64,000 nt of DNA. Source: Paenibacillus qinlingensis (GTDB taxonomy: Bacteria > Bacillota > Bacilli > Paenibacillales > NBRC-103111). The notes below the pieces were generated by a model. That model did not search any database and was not told the DNA's origin. It was given only the letters and a program-made list of their open reading frames with translations. Positions 45,975-55,144 of the stretch are shown here, in pieces (position 1 is the first letter of the stretch; the number at the start of each line of letters is the position of its first letter). The position numbers and the translations under genes are program-made. The stretch covers positions 303,558 through 367,557 of the forward strand of contig NZ_JABMKY010000006.1 in assembly GCF_013204845.1 (NCBI RefSeq), in the 5' to 3' direction.

Positions 45975-47254
45975 AACCTGAAGATAGAAACCGTTCCGTT
46001 ATGACAATTACGCGCGAAATTGCCCATTCCGAGCAAAGTGCTTATATCGAAGTACCGTTTGAAATGCCTGAGCACGTTGAGGAGTTAGTGGTATCGTATT
46101 CAATTGAATCACATGGGATACAGAAGGCAGTCATTGACCTGGGTCTGAGGGATACGCGGAGAGTGAGAGGTTGGAGTGGAGGCGCGCGCAAGCAGTTTCG
46201 TGTTGGACTTGAAAAAGCTACGCCAGGCTACATGTCTGGCGACTTCATGCCGGGTAACTGGGCGGTATTGCATAACGCCTACAAGGTGCCGAACGAAGGT
46301 TGTTCAGTTCACGTTACCATCCAATTCTTGTTTAAAACGCCTCGTTGGCTTAAGGGAGATCTGCACACACACAGCGTGAATAGTGACGGTACGTTTACGC
46401 TAGAAGAAAATGCAGCCATTATGGAAGAGCTTGGATGCGATTTTATCGCTATGACGGATCATAATACCGTCAGCCAAAATCTGACGTATCCGCGAAACAC
46501 GAATGTTCTCATGATACCTGGGATGGAGTTTACAACGAACTTCGGACATAGTAATTTTCTTGGAGTCGGTGATCCCATCCTTGATTTTCGAGTGAAAGGT
46601 CAGGAAGATGTCGAGACTAAGATTGCTGAAGCACGTGCCAATGGTGCGAAAATCGTCATCAATCACCCGCATTGCGAGTTTTGTCCATGGGAATGGGATT
46701 TCAATGTTGATCATGATTGGGTAGAAGTGTGGAATGGGCCGTTTGCAGATCGGAATGCAAGAGCGATGCAATGGTGGCATGATCAATTGGTCTCGGGCAG
46801 AAGGTTAGTAGCCGTTGGCGGCAGTGATACACATCGCCCGGATCCTTACGTGAAGCACGCCATGCCTTGTACCTGGGTCTATGCTTCTGAGAAAACTGTG
46901 GGTGGTATTTTAAGTGCAATCGACAAGGGGCATGTAGCCATTACATATGCGCCGGAAGGACCTTTTGTACAGCTCAAATGTGGTGCGTATATGGTTGGTG
47001 ATGTGGTTCCTGTCGGGGAGAATAACCATGTGGTTTCTTTCCAAGCTGAGGATTTGAAGATCGGGGATATAGTGAAATTAATTAGCAATCGCGGCTTGGA
47101 AAAGGAAGTTGAAGTATCGACGGATGGCGGTCTTGCGATTCAAATCGACGCAGAGGGCACAATATTTGTGCGTGTTGAAGTGTGGCGGCATTTCCAAGAG
47201 GTCAACATGACGTTGATGGCTGCTTTGACGAATCCTATTTATTTTGACAAGTGA
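45971..47254 (+). CDS. PHP-domain (CehA/McbA-like) metallohydrolase
   Basis: 427 residues. The N-terminal ~125 residues are a beta-rich domain. The PHP motifs follow: KGDLHTHSVNSDG, MTDHNT, PGMEFTT, INHPHCEF and GGSDTHRPD, giving the trinuclear metal-site His/Asp/Glu set. The C-terminal ~90 residues form a small beta domain. Members of this family cleave phosphoesters or related bonds. Coupling with EEP by ATGA overlap suggests sequential steps on one substrate. Confidence 0.88.
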   Translation: MKPEDRNRSVMTITREIAHSEQSAYIEVPFEMPEHVEELVVSYSIESHGIQKAVIDLGLRDTRRVRGWSGGARKQFRVGLEKATPGYMSGDFMPGNWAVLHNAYKVPNEGCSVHVTIQFLFKTPRWLKGDLHTHSVNSDGTFTLEENAAIMEELGCDFIAMTDHNTVSQNLTYPRNTNVLMIPGMEFTTNFGHSNFLGVGDPILDFRVKGQEDVETKIAEARANGAKIVINHPHCEFCPWEWDFNVDHDWVEVWNGPFADRNARAMQWWHDQLVSGRRLVAVGGSDTHRPDPYVKHAMPCTWVYASEKTVGGILSAIDKGHVAITYAPEGPFVQLKCGAYMVGDVVPVGENNHVVSFQAEDLKIGDIVKLISNRGLEKEVEVSTDGGLAIQIDAEGTIFVRVEVWRHFQEVNMTLMAALTNPIYFDK

Positions 47255-47326
47255 AGAAACGAATGGACAGTTAGACTGATGATGGTATGGGATTTGAGGA
47301 CACTAATCGTATAAAACGGCACACCT

Positions 47327-47356
47327 TGCCCCTGGCGCTTCGTGCATCCAGGGGCA
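47327..47356 (+). terminator. Probable terminator after the PHP gene
   Basis: TGCCCCTGG pairs perfectly with CCAGGGGCA over a 12-nt loop. The tail CTGTTTC is weak in T, so strength is uncertain. Confidence 0.5.
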
Positions 47357-47426
47357 CTGTTTCACGTAAGGAAATCAAGAGTCGTTACATCGAGCTGAAA
47401 ATGATTAAGGGAGGATGGGGAAGGTT

Positions 47427-48191
47427 ATGACGGCAATTTCCAGTGTTTGGCATATTTCTCACTTAGATCTATTGATTCGGATGTTGATAGCTACACTGCT
47501 GGGGGGACTAATTGGATTAGAGCGGGAATGGAGTAACCATGCTGCTGGATTTCGAACGCATATTTTAGTTTGTTTGGGTTCTACCACCATCATGCTGCTA
47601 TCCATTTATGGTTTCTCGGAATTCGTTAATGAATCGAATGTGCGAGCGGATCCAGCAAGACTAGCAGCGCAGGTCATCAGCGGTATTGGTTTCCTTGGAG
47701 CGGGAGCCATTCTGAGAAATGGTTCTGTCGTCAGTGGGCTCACCACGGCTGCTTCCGTATGGGTTGTTGCTGCTGTTGGACTATGTGTCGGAGCTGGCTT
47801 TTTCTTTGTGGCTGTGTTGTGCACCTTCTTGGCATTAGTTAGTTTACTATTATTGAACAAATGGGAGAAATACCTGCTAAGAAATCGTCGTGTCCATGAG
47901 ATTACCGTTAAAGTACTTGATCATCCAGGCGTACTAGGCAAGATCGCATCCGCATTGGGAGATCAAGGCATCCAAATCATGAAGATGAAAATGATCCCTG
48001 ATGTTGAAATTACGGGTAATAGCCACCAGAAACCTACGATGCAGCTTTGTTTTACGATGAAGGCACCGGAGAAAGGGAAGCTCCTTGCCGCACTGGATGA
48101 AATACATCGATCCGAATATGTGTTATCAGCCGATTCTCCTTGGTTGGAAGGACTTCCGATCAAGCGAGCAATAAAACCGGTGAGTACGTAG
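47427..48191 (+). CDS. MgtC/SapB-family membrane protein
   Basis: 254 residues. Starts at 47415 and 47427 are both possible; 47415 abuts GGGAGG with no spacer, so I use 47427. The N-terminal half has about five transmembrane helices with the signature LLGGLIGLEREW and GIGFLGAGAILR. The C-terminal ~75 residues form an ACT-like cytoplasmic domain. The family is linked to Mg2+ limitation and acid adaptation. It appears to be a single-gene unit unrelated to the flanking sugar loci. No recognisable Mg2+ leader was seen in the short upstream region. Confidence 0.9.
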   Translation: MTAISSVWHISHLDLLIRMLIATLLGGLIGLEREWSNHAAGFRTHILVCLGSTTIMLLSIYGFSEFVNESNVRADPARLAAQVISGIGFLGAGAILRNGSVVSGLTTAASVWVVAAVGLCVGAGFFFVAVLCTFLALVSLLLLNKWEKYLLRNRRVHEITVKVLDHPGVLGKIASALGDQGIQIMKMKMIPDVEITGNSHQKPTMQLCFTMKAPEKGKLLAALDEIHRSEYVLSADSPWLEGLPIKRAIKPVST

Positions 48192-48226
48192 TACATTCCT
48201 ATGAACATACCTTTGAAGTTATAGAA

Positions 48227-48260
48227 ACAGAGTGCCGTGAATAACGGGCTCTGTTTTTTT
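48227..48260 (+). terminator. Terminator after the MgtC gene
   Basis: ACAGAG..CCGT pairs with ACGG.CTCTGT, followed by seven T. Confidence 0.9.
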
Positions 48261-48323
48261 GTTTACTAGCCACTGATGTACAACGAATAACACTCATGGT
48301 AAAATAATACACAATAACAAGCG

Positions 48324-48346
48324 AATTTAAATTGGATATAAATTGG
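48324..48346 (+). promoter_or_regulatory. Putative operator O1 at the ribosome site of the GntR-SBP gene
   Basis: A 23-bp site built of two direct TAAATTG blocks (TTTAAATTGGA and TATAAATTGG) matches 20 of 23 positions of site O3 at 49824-49846. Both sites run straight into the GGGGG ribosome site of the gene behind them. Autoregulation by the GntR protein is inferred. Confidence 0.55.
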
Positions 48347-48361
48347 TGAGGGGGAGTCATC

Positions 48362-49738
48362 TTGGTTAAGGGTCGTAAATCATTCCGAGAGCGTTTAAAT
48401 GAGATGGTTGGCACACTTCGAAAAGAAATCATGCAGGGTACACTGCAGTCCGGTGACTTTTTACCCAGTGAAATAGATTTGTCTAAAAAGTTCGATCTAA
48501 GCAATCTTTCTGTCCGCAAAGGGCTGCAAATACTGGTTGAGGAAGGCTATATTACGAAGATACCGTCTGTGGGTAACCAGGTCATTGAACGGTTCAAGCA
48601 GCATACCTGCCAAATTCGTTTTCTTTATCCAGCTGATTTGGAAGAATCGGTTCAAATCTCAACCTTGCTAGACCAATTTGAGTTGCGATACCCGCATATT
48701 GAAATTGTACGAATTGCGGAAAGCGGCGGCGACTACACGTCCATCTTGCGCTCGCGTTTACAGGAAGGGCAAGTCGATGTCACGCTGCTCAGCGATTCGG
48801 TATTTTACAGCTTAACTGCCGATCGTGAAGCAGCTTCCTATTTTGCAACGACAGCCCCTATTGAAGGACAATATCGTATGCTATCGCAAAGTTTTAGCCA
48901 GGAAGGTCACGTATATGCTGCGCCATTTTCGTTCTCGCCGCTTGTTCTTTGTTATAACAAATCACACTTTCGGGAAATGTCGCTTCCTATGCCAGATTCA
49001 AGCTGGACATGGTCGGATCTAGCGGAGCACGCGAAGCTTTTGACTCAGGCGAATACAAGGTATGGTTTCTATTTTTATACCAGATCACGAAATCGGTGGC
49101 CTTTATTTTTGATGCAAAACGGTGTTGAAGCGCCGCGCGGCAAGGAAGGATCCATTTCGCAATGTGTGGAGCAAATCAAGGATGGTCTGAATGAGTATCG
49201 ACGAGTCTTAGATGGGCCGATGATGTTTCCGCATTTTTTAGCCAATGCGCCTTTGCCATTAACACCTGAAGCTTTATTCGCACAGGGAAAGTTATCCATG
49301 ATCATTACCTCGTACTTTCATCTCAATCGATTGCTGAACCTGCAAGGAGTTGACTTTGATATTGCGCCGATTCCCCGTGGGAAAGAAGCGAAAACACTGC
49401 TCATTACGTTCGGTATCGCGATATCGAATCGTTCGCAGAACAAAGACGAAGCGGCGCTGCTCGCGCAATTTTTTACTTCGTATGAATCTCAAATTGGCTT
49501 AAGGATGCAGACAACGAGTATTCCAGCTCTTCGCAGTGCGGCAGAATTAGAAGGGGCTGACATGGCGTTCAGTCGATATACGATGTATCGCGATATCGTC
49601 CCTACGTATACGTCAGTCATGGAGATGGGGCTGTCATCGGAGAAGTTGGATAAAATCATGGAGGCTGCACAGCTCAATTGGTCTATGCTCGAAGATGAGG
49701 ATACGTTAAATCAACGCTTAACAGAAATTCTTACCTAA
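48362..49738 (+). CDS. GntR-type regulator fused to a solute-binding-protein-like domain
   Basis: 458 residues, TTG start with AGGGGGAG 6 nt upstream. Residues ~8-75 are a GntR winged helix (GTLRKEIMQGTLQSGDFLPS, LSVRKGLQILVEEGYI). The rest (~82-450) resembles a family 1 extracellular sugar-binding protein but has no signal or membrane segment (e.g. VYAAPFSFSPLVLCYNK; IAPIPRGKEAKTLLI). It would therefore bind an imported sugar in the cytoplasm, replacing the usual UTRA or LacI-type effector domain. Sites O1-O3 around it and the downstream importer promoter are probable targets. The operon it governs starts at 49860. Confidence 0.9.
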   Translation: MVKGRKSFRERLNEMVGTLRKEIMQGTLQSGDFLPSEIDLSKKFDLSNLSVRKGLQILVEEGYITKIPSVGNQVIERFKQHTCQIRFLYPADLEESVQISTLLDQFELRYPHIEIVRIAESGGDYTSILRSRLQEGQVDVTLLSDSVFYSLTADREAASYFATTAPIEGQYRMLSQSFSQEGHVYAAPFSFSPLVLCYNKSHFREMSLPMPDSSWTWSDLAEHAKLLTQANTRYGFYFYTRSRNRWPLFLMQNGVEAPRGKEGSISQCVEQIKDGLNEYRRVLDGPMMFPHFLANAPLPLTPEALFAQGKLSMIITSYFHLNRLLNLQGVDFDIAPIPRGKEAKTLLITFGIAISNRSQNKDEAALLAQFFTSYESQIGLRMQTTSIPALRSAAELEGADMAFSRYTMYRDIVPTYTSVMEMGLSSEKLDKIMEAAQLNWSMLEDEDTLNQRLTEILT

Positions 49739-49751
49739 GTCAGTATAGATA

Positions 49752-49846
49752 GCAGTTTATATCCGATTTATATTTGTGTTGACAACGTGGATGAAGTCCT
49801 GTAATTTATTAAGTAACAACACAAATATAAATTGCATGTAAATTGG
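49752..49846 (+). promoter_or_regulatory. Importer 4 promoter bracketed by inverted operators O2 and O3
   Basis: TTGACA (49779-49784), 17 bp, TAATTT (49802-49807). Perfect 16-bp inverted arms ATTTATATTTGTGTTG (49766-49781) and CAACACAAATATAAAT (49817-49832) enclose it. Extended to 30 bp the arms still agree at 25 positions. O3 (49824-49846) matches O1. A repressor bound at both arms would cover the -35 and the start site and could loop the DNA. Confidence 0.75.
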
Positions 49847-49859
49847 AAAGGGGGATTAC

Positions 49860-50732
49860 ATGAGACGTCCGATGTCGAGTCGGATCTTCGACTGGATGAA
49901 TGTTATTGTGCTTGCCGGGATCTCGATGACGATGTTATTTCCGTTTTTCTACATCTTCTCGGTTTCATTCACAACACTGGAACAATATTTACACAGTGAA
50001 GTGCTGCTTTTTCCACGTGTATGGGTGGCGGATGCATATCGCTATATTTTAGGCTCCGAAACCTTTATTCATGCCATGTGGATCACGATTCTTGTTACGA
50101 TTATCGGTACTGTAATCAATTTATTGTTCACTTGTACATTTGCTTATGCGTTGACTAGAAACATCTACGGTCAGAAGCTGATGCTGCTGCTTATCCTTAT
50201 CACTTTATTGTTTTCTGCAGGCATTATTCCAACGTATCTTATCGTGAAGGCAACTGGACTTCTAGACTCGATATGGTCGTTAATTCTGCCAGTCGCAATT
50301 GCCCCGTTTAATCTCATTGTGGTGCGTCAGTTTTTCCTCAACATTCCCAATGAGTTGAATGAAGCAGCCGTCATCGATGGTGCAAATGATCTGACGATCT
50401 TCCGCAAAATCGTATTACCTCTTTCCAAGCCAGCTTTAGCCGCATTTTGCTTATTCTACGCAGTCACCCATTGGAATAACTACTTCACAGGCATCCTCTA
50501 CATAAATAATCCTTTTTATTGGCCCATTCAGGTTATCTTACGTCAACTTGTTGTACAAAGCGATTCCAAAGCGTTAACGGGAATGGATCTCGCGATGGTT
50601 GAAAATCCACCTCCGCCAGAGACCATTCAAATGGCGGCTATCTTGGTTGCAACGCTGCCGATCCTGCTAGTTTATCCGTTTCTGCAAAAGCATTTTGCAA
50701 AAGGTGTCATGCTCGGTTCTGTGAAAGGATAG
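49860..50732 (+). CDS. ABC sugar transporter permease, LplC type (importer 4)
   Basis: 290 residues, six helices. LLFSAGIIPTYLIVKATGL and EAA loop LNEAAVIDGANDLTIFRKIVL are clear; it ends KGVMLGSVKG. GGGGG lies upstream of the ATG. Here the LplC gene comes first in the operon and the LplB gene follows four genes later, an order unlike importers 1-3. Confidence 0.92.
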   Translation: MRRPMSSRIFDWMNVIVLAGISMTMLFPFFYIFSVSFTTLEQYLHSEVLLFPRVWVADAYRYILGSETFIHAMWITILVTIIGTVINLLFTCTFAYALTRNIYGQKLMLLLILITLLFSAGIIPTYLIVKATGLLDSIWSLILPVAIAPFNLIVVRQFFLNIPNELNEAAVIDGANDLTIFRKIVLPLSKPALAAFCLFYAVTHWNNYFTGILYINNPFYWPIQVILRQLVVQSDSKALTGMDLAMVENPPPPETIQMAAILVATLPILLVYPFLQKHFAKGVMLGSVKG

Positions 50733-50796
50733 CTTCCTTTTGAACAGGGATAAGGAAATGTATGCACAGGTTTTAACTAAAAAGGGGACGTGACCA

Positions 50797-52392
50797 ATGA
50801 ATCGTAAAAAGTTATTAGTCGTGTTAATGGCTTCAAGTGTTTCACTTGCGGCAACTGCCTGCACCTCCAACGGGGCGTCAACGCCATCATCATCACCGAA
50901 AGCAACCACACCAACGACGAACAGTCCAGCGGCTAAAAAAATTACGATCACAACGATGAAGTCTATTAATGGGGATGTCCCGCCGCAAAATGCCAAAGCA
51001 GTGCAGAAGATAAACGACAAGTTTAACGTTGACTACCAAGCAGCGTTAGTACCAAGCGGCTCCTACACAGAGAAATTAAATGTCACGTTAGCTTCTGGCA
51101 GCCTAGCTGATGCAACCTTACTGCCTTCGGGTGAATTAACAGATAAATACAGCAAATTTGCCAAGCAAGGCGCATTTCTAGCCTTAGATGAGTACATCAA
51201 AAACTATCCATCTTTGAAACTAGTACCTGACTACGTCTGGGATCAGTTCCGAGTGAATGGCAAAGTATATGCGATTCCAGGCTATAATCCGAAATTTGGT
51301 TTCACGGTTGTCGTGCGCAAAGATTGGCTGGACAGCTTAGGTCTGAAAGCTCCGACTTCCTATGAGGAGCTCAAGCAAATTGCGCTAGCTTTTACGAAGA
51401 ATGATCCAGATAAAAACGGTAAAAACGATACATACGGACTCGCAATAGGGAAAGACATTAACTGGCCGATTCCGATGGGCGCGTATTGGGATCCAGATGC
51501 TTGGTACCACAAAGACGATAAGAACCGCTTTATTCCTGGCATTGTATCGAATGCGCGTAAGGAGATGATTCAATGGTTTGCGGACCTCTATAAAGAAGGA
51601 GCGATGACCAAAGACTTCATAACCCTGGATTGGGCAGCGACGAACAAGGAGTTTTATTCAGGCAAAGCGGGGATTTTCATTGGTAGTCCACGCGGAATGT
51701 CGGAGCAATATATGGACGGACTGCTGAAGATTGAACCGAAAGCACAGTTCCTTCCATTAGATGCCTTTACAGCACCCGATGGCTCCAAAGGTTTTACAGC
51801 AAGCCGTGGATTCGCCAATATGACAGTTATTTCCGCACAAGCAGGTAAAGATCCAGATAAGGTTAAACGTATTCTTAGCATGTTGGACTTCTCCCGTAAC
51901 TTTTATCCGAATGACCAAAAGAATGATAAAAATAAAGATTTCGATTTCTTATACGGTGGACTTGGTGAAGGTTATGATCTTACCGATGGGATTGGAGTTG
52001 CGAAGCCAGCATCGATCACGCAAGGGCTTGTGCCGGCAACATATCTGCTTGATGGTGTTATGGTTCCGTCAAAGGATACGGATGTAGACTATCCAGCCAT
52101 GTATAAACTTCCTCAGTTGAAAGAATTGACTGCGGCGATTTCCAAGCAGTATACACAATTAAAATTTTACCAAAGCCCGAACTACGCAGTTATTTCACCA
52201 ACAGAAATTGCGAAAGGCGCGGAAATGAAAAAATATCTTCTCGACGAGCAATCGAAAATGATAGCTGGCGTTCGTCCTGTTTCAGACTGGAGCAAATTAG
52301 TTGAAGAATGGAAAACCAAAGGCGGCGAAGCCATGATTACGGAAATAAATGCGGGTATTAAAATGAAAGATGCCAAAGAAGCCTGGCAGTAA
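50797..52392 (+). CDS. Solute-binding lipoprotein of importer 4
   Basis: 531 residues. The lipobox is LAATAC (Cys ~22), with a Ser/Thr/Pro-rich linker and then a binding fold (YVWDQFRVNGKVYAIPGYN, VVRKDWLDSLGL). AAGGGG lies upstream of the ATG. The ligand is not known; the amino-sugar-type enzymes downstream suggest an N-acylated amino-sugar oligosaccharide. Confidence 0.9.
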   Translation: MNRKKLLVVLMASSVSLAATACTSNGASTPSSSPKATTPTTNSPAAKKITITTMKSINGDVPPQNAKAVQKINDKFNVDYQAALVPSGSYTEKLNVTLASGSLADATLLPSGELTDKYSKFAKQGAFLALDEYIKNYPSLKLVPDYVWDQFRVNGKVYAIPGYNPKFGFTVVVRKDWLDSLGLKAPTSYEELKQIALAFTKNDPDKNGKNDTYGLAIGKDINWPIPMGAYWDPDAWYHKDDKNRFIPGIVSNARKEMIQWFADLYKEGAMTKDFITLDWAATNKEFYSGKAGIFIGSPRGMSEQYMDGLLKIEPKAQFLPLDAFTAPDGSKGFTASRGFANMTVISAQAGKDPDKVKRILSMLDFSRNFYPNDQKNDKNKDFDFLYGGLGEGYDLTDGIGVAKPASITQGLVPATYLLDGVMVPSKDTDVDYPAMYKLPQLKELTAAISKQYTQLKFYQSPNYAVISPTEIAKGAEMKKYLLDEQSKMIAGVRPVSDWSKLVEEWKTKGGEAMITEINAGIKMKDAKEAWQ

Positions 52393-52441
52393 GTAAGACC
52401 TGTCTCACATGTTCTACCATCTACCAATTGGGGGGAAAGCT

Positions 52442-54238
52442 GTGTATACAAACCTGGGTCGTCCTTGTAGGAACTTTAATATTTTGGCTAAAACGGTCAT
52501 GATCGATCCGCTGGATGGAAGGGAGAAGCTGGTTCTCTCCAACTTTGTAGCTGGAGGAACAGGGTCACTTATTCTTGTCGATACGAAGAGTCATGCGTAT
52601 GAGGTCATTCCGTTACCAGGAGATGAAGGGGCATGGGGGCTCGTGAATTGGTTCGATCAAAAACTGATCGTGGGGACCTGTCCCAATCACGCTTATCTCC
52701 ATTGCCTAGATTTGCAAACGCGCGAATGGGCGCCGCCGTTATCTGATCCAGATGAAAAATATTTCTGGGATCTGACACTAGGTTCAGATGGGAACGTCTA
52801 TGGCGGAAGTTGGCCGGGATGCCGGTTGCTGAGATATGATCCGATCACTCATGAACTGCACAATCTGGGGAGAGTGTCGGATAATCCAGCCAATCATTAC
52901 AGTCGTCCCGTTTATGGAGGGCTTCCGGGAACAATCTTCGTCGCTGGTGGTTTCAGTGAGTCTTTCTTAATGGCCTACGATATGCAAAAGGGCGAGTTTC
53001 AATCCGTGGATGCGCCTGGTTATACGGTACGGGAAGCGAATAGCTCTTTCATTTGTTTAGAAAAAGGAACAGAACGGTTATGGTATGACGCTGCTTCCTT
53101 CCAACGCATTCCTGATCTGGATCCGGCGTGTTTGCGTATCAATGAGATTACGCTGCCCAATGGTCAATCATGCTCGGTCATAGCTTTAGCGAATGGTCGG
53201 TATGCTGGCGTTCGCGGGCAAGATTATTTTATCCTCGAAGGTCTATCAGATGTTCCTGAGCTACAGCGAATACCTTCAGATCCAACACCTACCCGAATAT
53301 TTACCTTAATGACGGATGCAAACGGTCAGGTATGGGGGTCCAGTGGCTTTGGTCAAACGATATTCCGCTATGATTCTGTACGAGATGAAGCTTGGAATTC
53401 AGCTACTGTCTGCAACGCCGGTGGAGAAGTGTATGGGATGGTAACTGTTGGTGAGCGATTGTATTTATCCGCCTATGTGGGTGGAGATCATCTTATATAT
53501 AATCCTGAGCAACCTTGGGATCAATTAAATAATCGCAATCCCAGGATGTTAACAGCTGCTTCACCAGCGTATATCAGACCGGAGGGACGCAGTGTGCTAG
53601 GTCCGGATGGCGGCGTCTGGACGGGATGGTCGGCCAAATATGGGCAATACGGCGGCGCGATAAGTCGTATAGATCCAGATACCCAGGATGTGCACATTTG
53701 GCCCGAACCACTGAACAATGGTCAGCAAATTTGCGGACTGGCGGCCGATGATCACTATGTTTATTTGACGACAAATGGCGGTGCGAGTGGACTTCCATCT
53801 CGTGAAGTAGCTTGTGGATTCGGTGTCTGGAAGCCTGGGGTGGGTATCGTGCATCAAACCGCATTTGTGGAAGATGAGCAAACAGGCAATGCGATTGCAG
53901 CCGGAAAGTTATACGTGTTTATTCAAGCGGGGACATCCCTTCATCTCTTTGATCCGAACACGATGGCGTTTGTCCAACGCATTCCAACTACTGAGCCATG
54001 CAGCTGGCTCCTCCAAGGGACAGAGGGGACCATGATAGCGTTTATCGGGAATGAAGCGGTTTGGTTCGATGAACATTCGACACAGATTGTAAGAAAAGAG
54101 CAGCTGCCAGGTAGAGTAAGGGCGGCAGCCCGAGCTTCGACGGGTGAACTGTATTTTGCCGTGGGAGATACCTTGTATAGTTTTAGGAACACGAACACGA
54201 TAGGGAGGGACGCCTCAGTTGACGCCATCATTACGTAG
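52442..54238 (+). CDS. Cytoplasmic beta-propeller protein, paralogue of the secreted 61026 protein
   Basis: 598 residues. I place the start at GTG 52442 because GGGGGGAAA lies 4-5 nt upstream; an in-frame ATG at 52409 has none. Repeated blades such as YFWDLTLGSDGNVYGGSW, FTLMTDANGQVWGSSGFG and VLGPDGGVWTGW indicate a six- to eight-bladed propeller. PLPGDEGAWG matches PLPGALGAWG in the secreted protein 8.6 kb downstream, so the two are one family. No signal peptide. Some propellers are polysaccharide lyases or hydrolases, but no catalytic motif is recognised, and function is unassigned. Its end overlaps the next gene by 20 nt. Confidence 0.75.
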   Translation: MYTNLGRPCRNFNILAKTVMIDPLDGREKLVLSNFVAGGTGSLILVDTKSHAYEVIPLPGDEGAWGLVNWFDQKLIVGTCPNHAYLHCLDLQTREWAPPLSDPDEKYFWDLTLGSDGNVYGGSWPGCRLLRYDPITHELHNLGRVSDNPANHYSRPVYGGLPGTIFVAGGFSESFLMAYDMQKGEFQSVDAPGYTVREANSSFICLEKGTERLWYDAASFQRIPDLDPACLRINEITLPNGQSCSVIALANGRYAGVRGQDYFILEGLSDVPELQRIPSDPTPTRIFTLMTDANGQVWGSSGFGQTIFRYDSVRDEAWNSATVCNAGGEVYGMVTVGERLYLSAYVGGDHLIYNPEQPWDQLNNRNPRMLTAASPAYIRPEGRSVLGPDGGVWTGWSAKYGQYGGAISRIDPDTQDVHIWPEPLNNGQQICGLAADDHYVYLTTNGGASGLPSREVACGFGVWKPGVGIVHQTAFVEDEQTGNAIAAGKLYVFIQAGTSLHLFDPNTMAFVQRIPTTEPCSWLLQGTEGTMIAFIGNEAVWFDEHSTQIVRKEQLPGRVRAAARASTGELYFAVGDTLYSFRNTNTIGRDASVDAIIT

Positions 54239-55130
54239 AAGACTGTATAAAGATCGCTATCTCTTCCTGCTTGCGATGCCTGGCATTTTATATTTTATCA
54301 TCTATAAGTATCTCCCTATGGCAGGTATCGTGATTGCTTTTCAAGAGTACAGCCCTTTCCTAGGCTTTCTGAAAAGCCCATGGGTAGGATTAGATCAATT
54401 TCGTGCCTTATTTGCTGAAAGTGAATTAATGAAGGTGATGTGGAATACGTTAGTGCTGTCCGTCATGCAGATCGCTTTCGCCTTTCCAGCACCGATCCTA
54501 CTAGCCATACTCTTGAATGAGCTCCGCAATGAACTGTTTAAGCGATTTGTACAAACGATTGTGTATTTGCCGCACTTTTTATCATGGGTATTTGTTGTGG
54601 GGATCTTCATTATTTTCCTGCGTGGTGAAGGGCTCATTAACAATGTACTGGAAGTATATTTCCATCAAACAGAGCCGATCGGTTTTCTTTCGAACCCGCA
54701 TTTCTTCAGGCCGCTCATTGTATTGCAAGTGATTTGGAAAGAGGTAGGCTGGGGGACCATTCTGTTTCTTGCCGCTCTCGCTGGCATTAATCCGGATCTC
54801 TATGAAGCGTCGACGATGGATGGAGCGAATCGCTGGCGCAAAATTTGGCATGTCACGTTGCCAGGCATACGCAGCACGATCATCATTTTATTAATTATCC
54901 GATTAGGACATGTGATGGATAGCGGTTTTGAGCAGCTGTTCTTGATGCGGAATGCCTACAATAAAGAGATTGCTGAAGTGCTGGATACGTATGTGTACTA
55001 TAAAGGAATTGACCAATCCAATTATAGCTTTGCAACAGCTGTTGGCGTATTTAAAGGAGTTATCGGCTGTATTCTCGTACTTGGAGCGAATCGGATAGCT
55101 AAAAAGTACGGCGAACAGGGGATTTATTAG
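54219..55130 (+). CDS. ABC sugar transporter permease, LplB type (importer 4)
   Basis: 303 residues, TTG start inside the end of the propeller gene with GGGAGGG upstream. YLPMAGIVIAFQEYSP and EAA loop YEASTMDGANRWRKIWHVTL identify the family. It pairs with the LplC protein encoded at 49860. The 20-nt overlap implies translational coupling. Confidence 0.92.
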   Translation: MTPSLRRRLYKDRYLFLLAMPGILYFIIYKYLPMAGIVIAFQEYSPFLGFLKSPWVGLDQFRALFAESELMKVMWNTLVLSVMQIAFAFPAPILLAILLNELRNELFKRFVQTIVYLPHFLSWVFVVGIFIIFLRGEGLINNVLEVYFHQTEPIGFLSNPHFFRPLIVLQVIWKEVGWGTILFLAALAGINPDLYEASTMDGANRWRKIWHVTLPGIRSTIIILLIIRLGHVMDSGFEQLFLMRNAYNKEIAEVLDTYVYYKGIDQSNYSFATAVGVFKGVIGCILVLGANRIAKKYGEQGIY

Positions 55131-55144
55131 GAGGGAACACATAG

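Noticed and set aside
47255..47426. Mg2+ riboswitch before the MgtC gene
   Set aside because: Only ~170 nt are available, and most of it is a single GC-rich hairpin. No M-box-like conserved blocks were seen.
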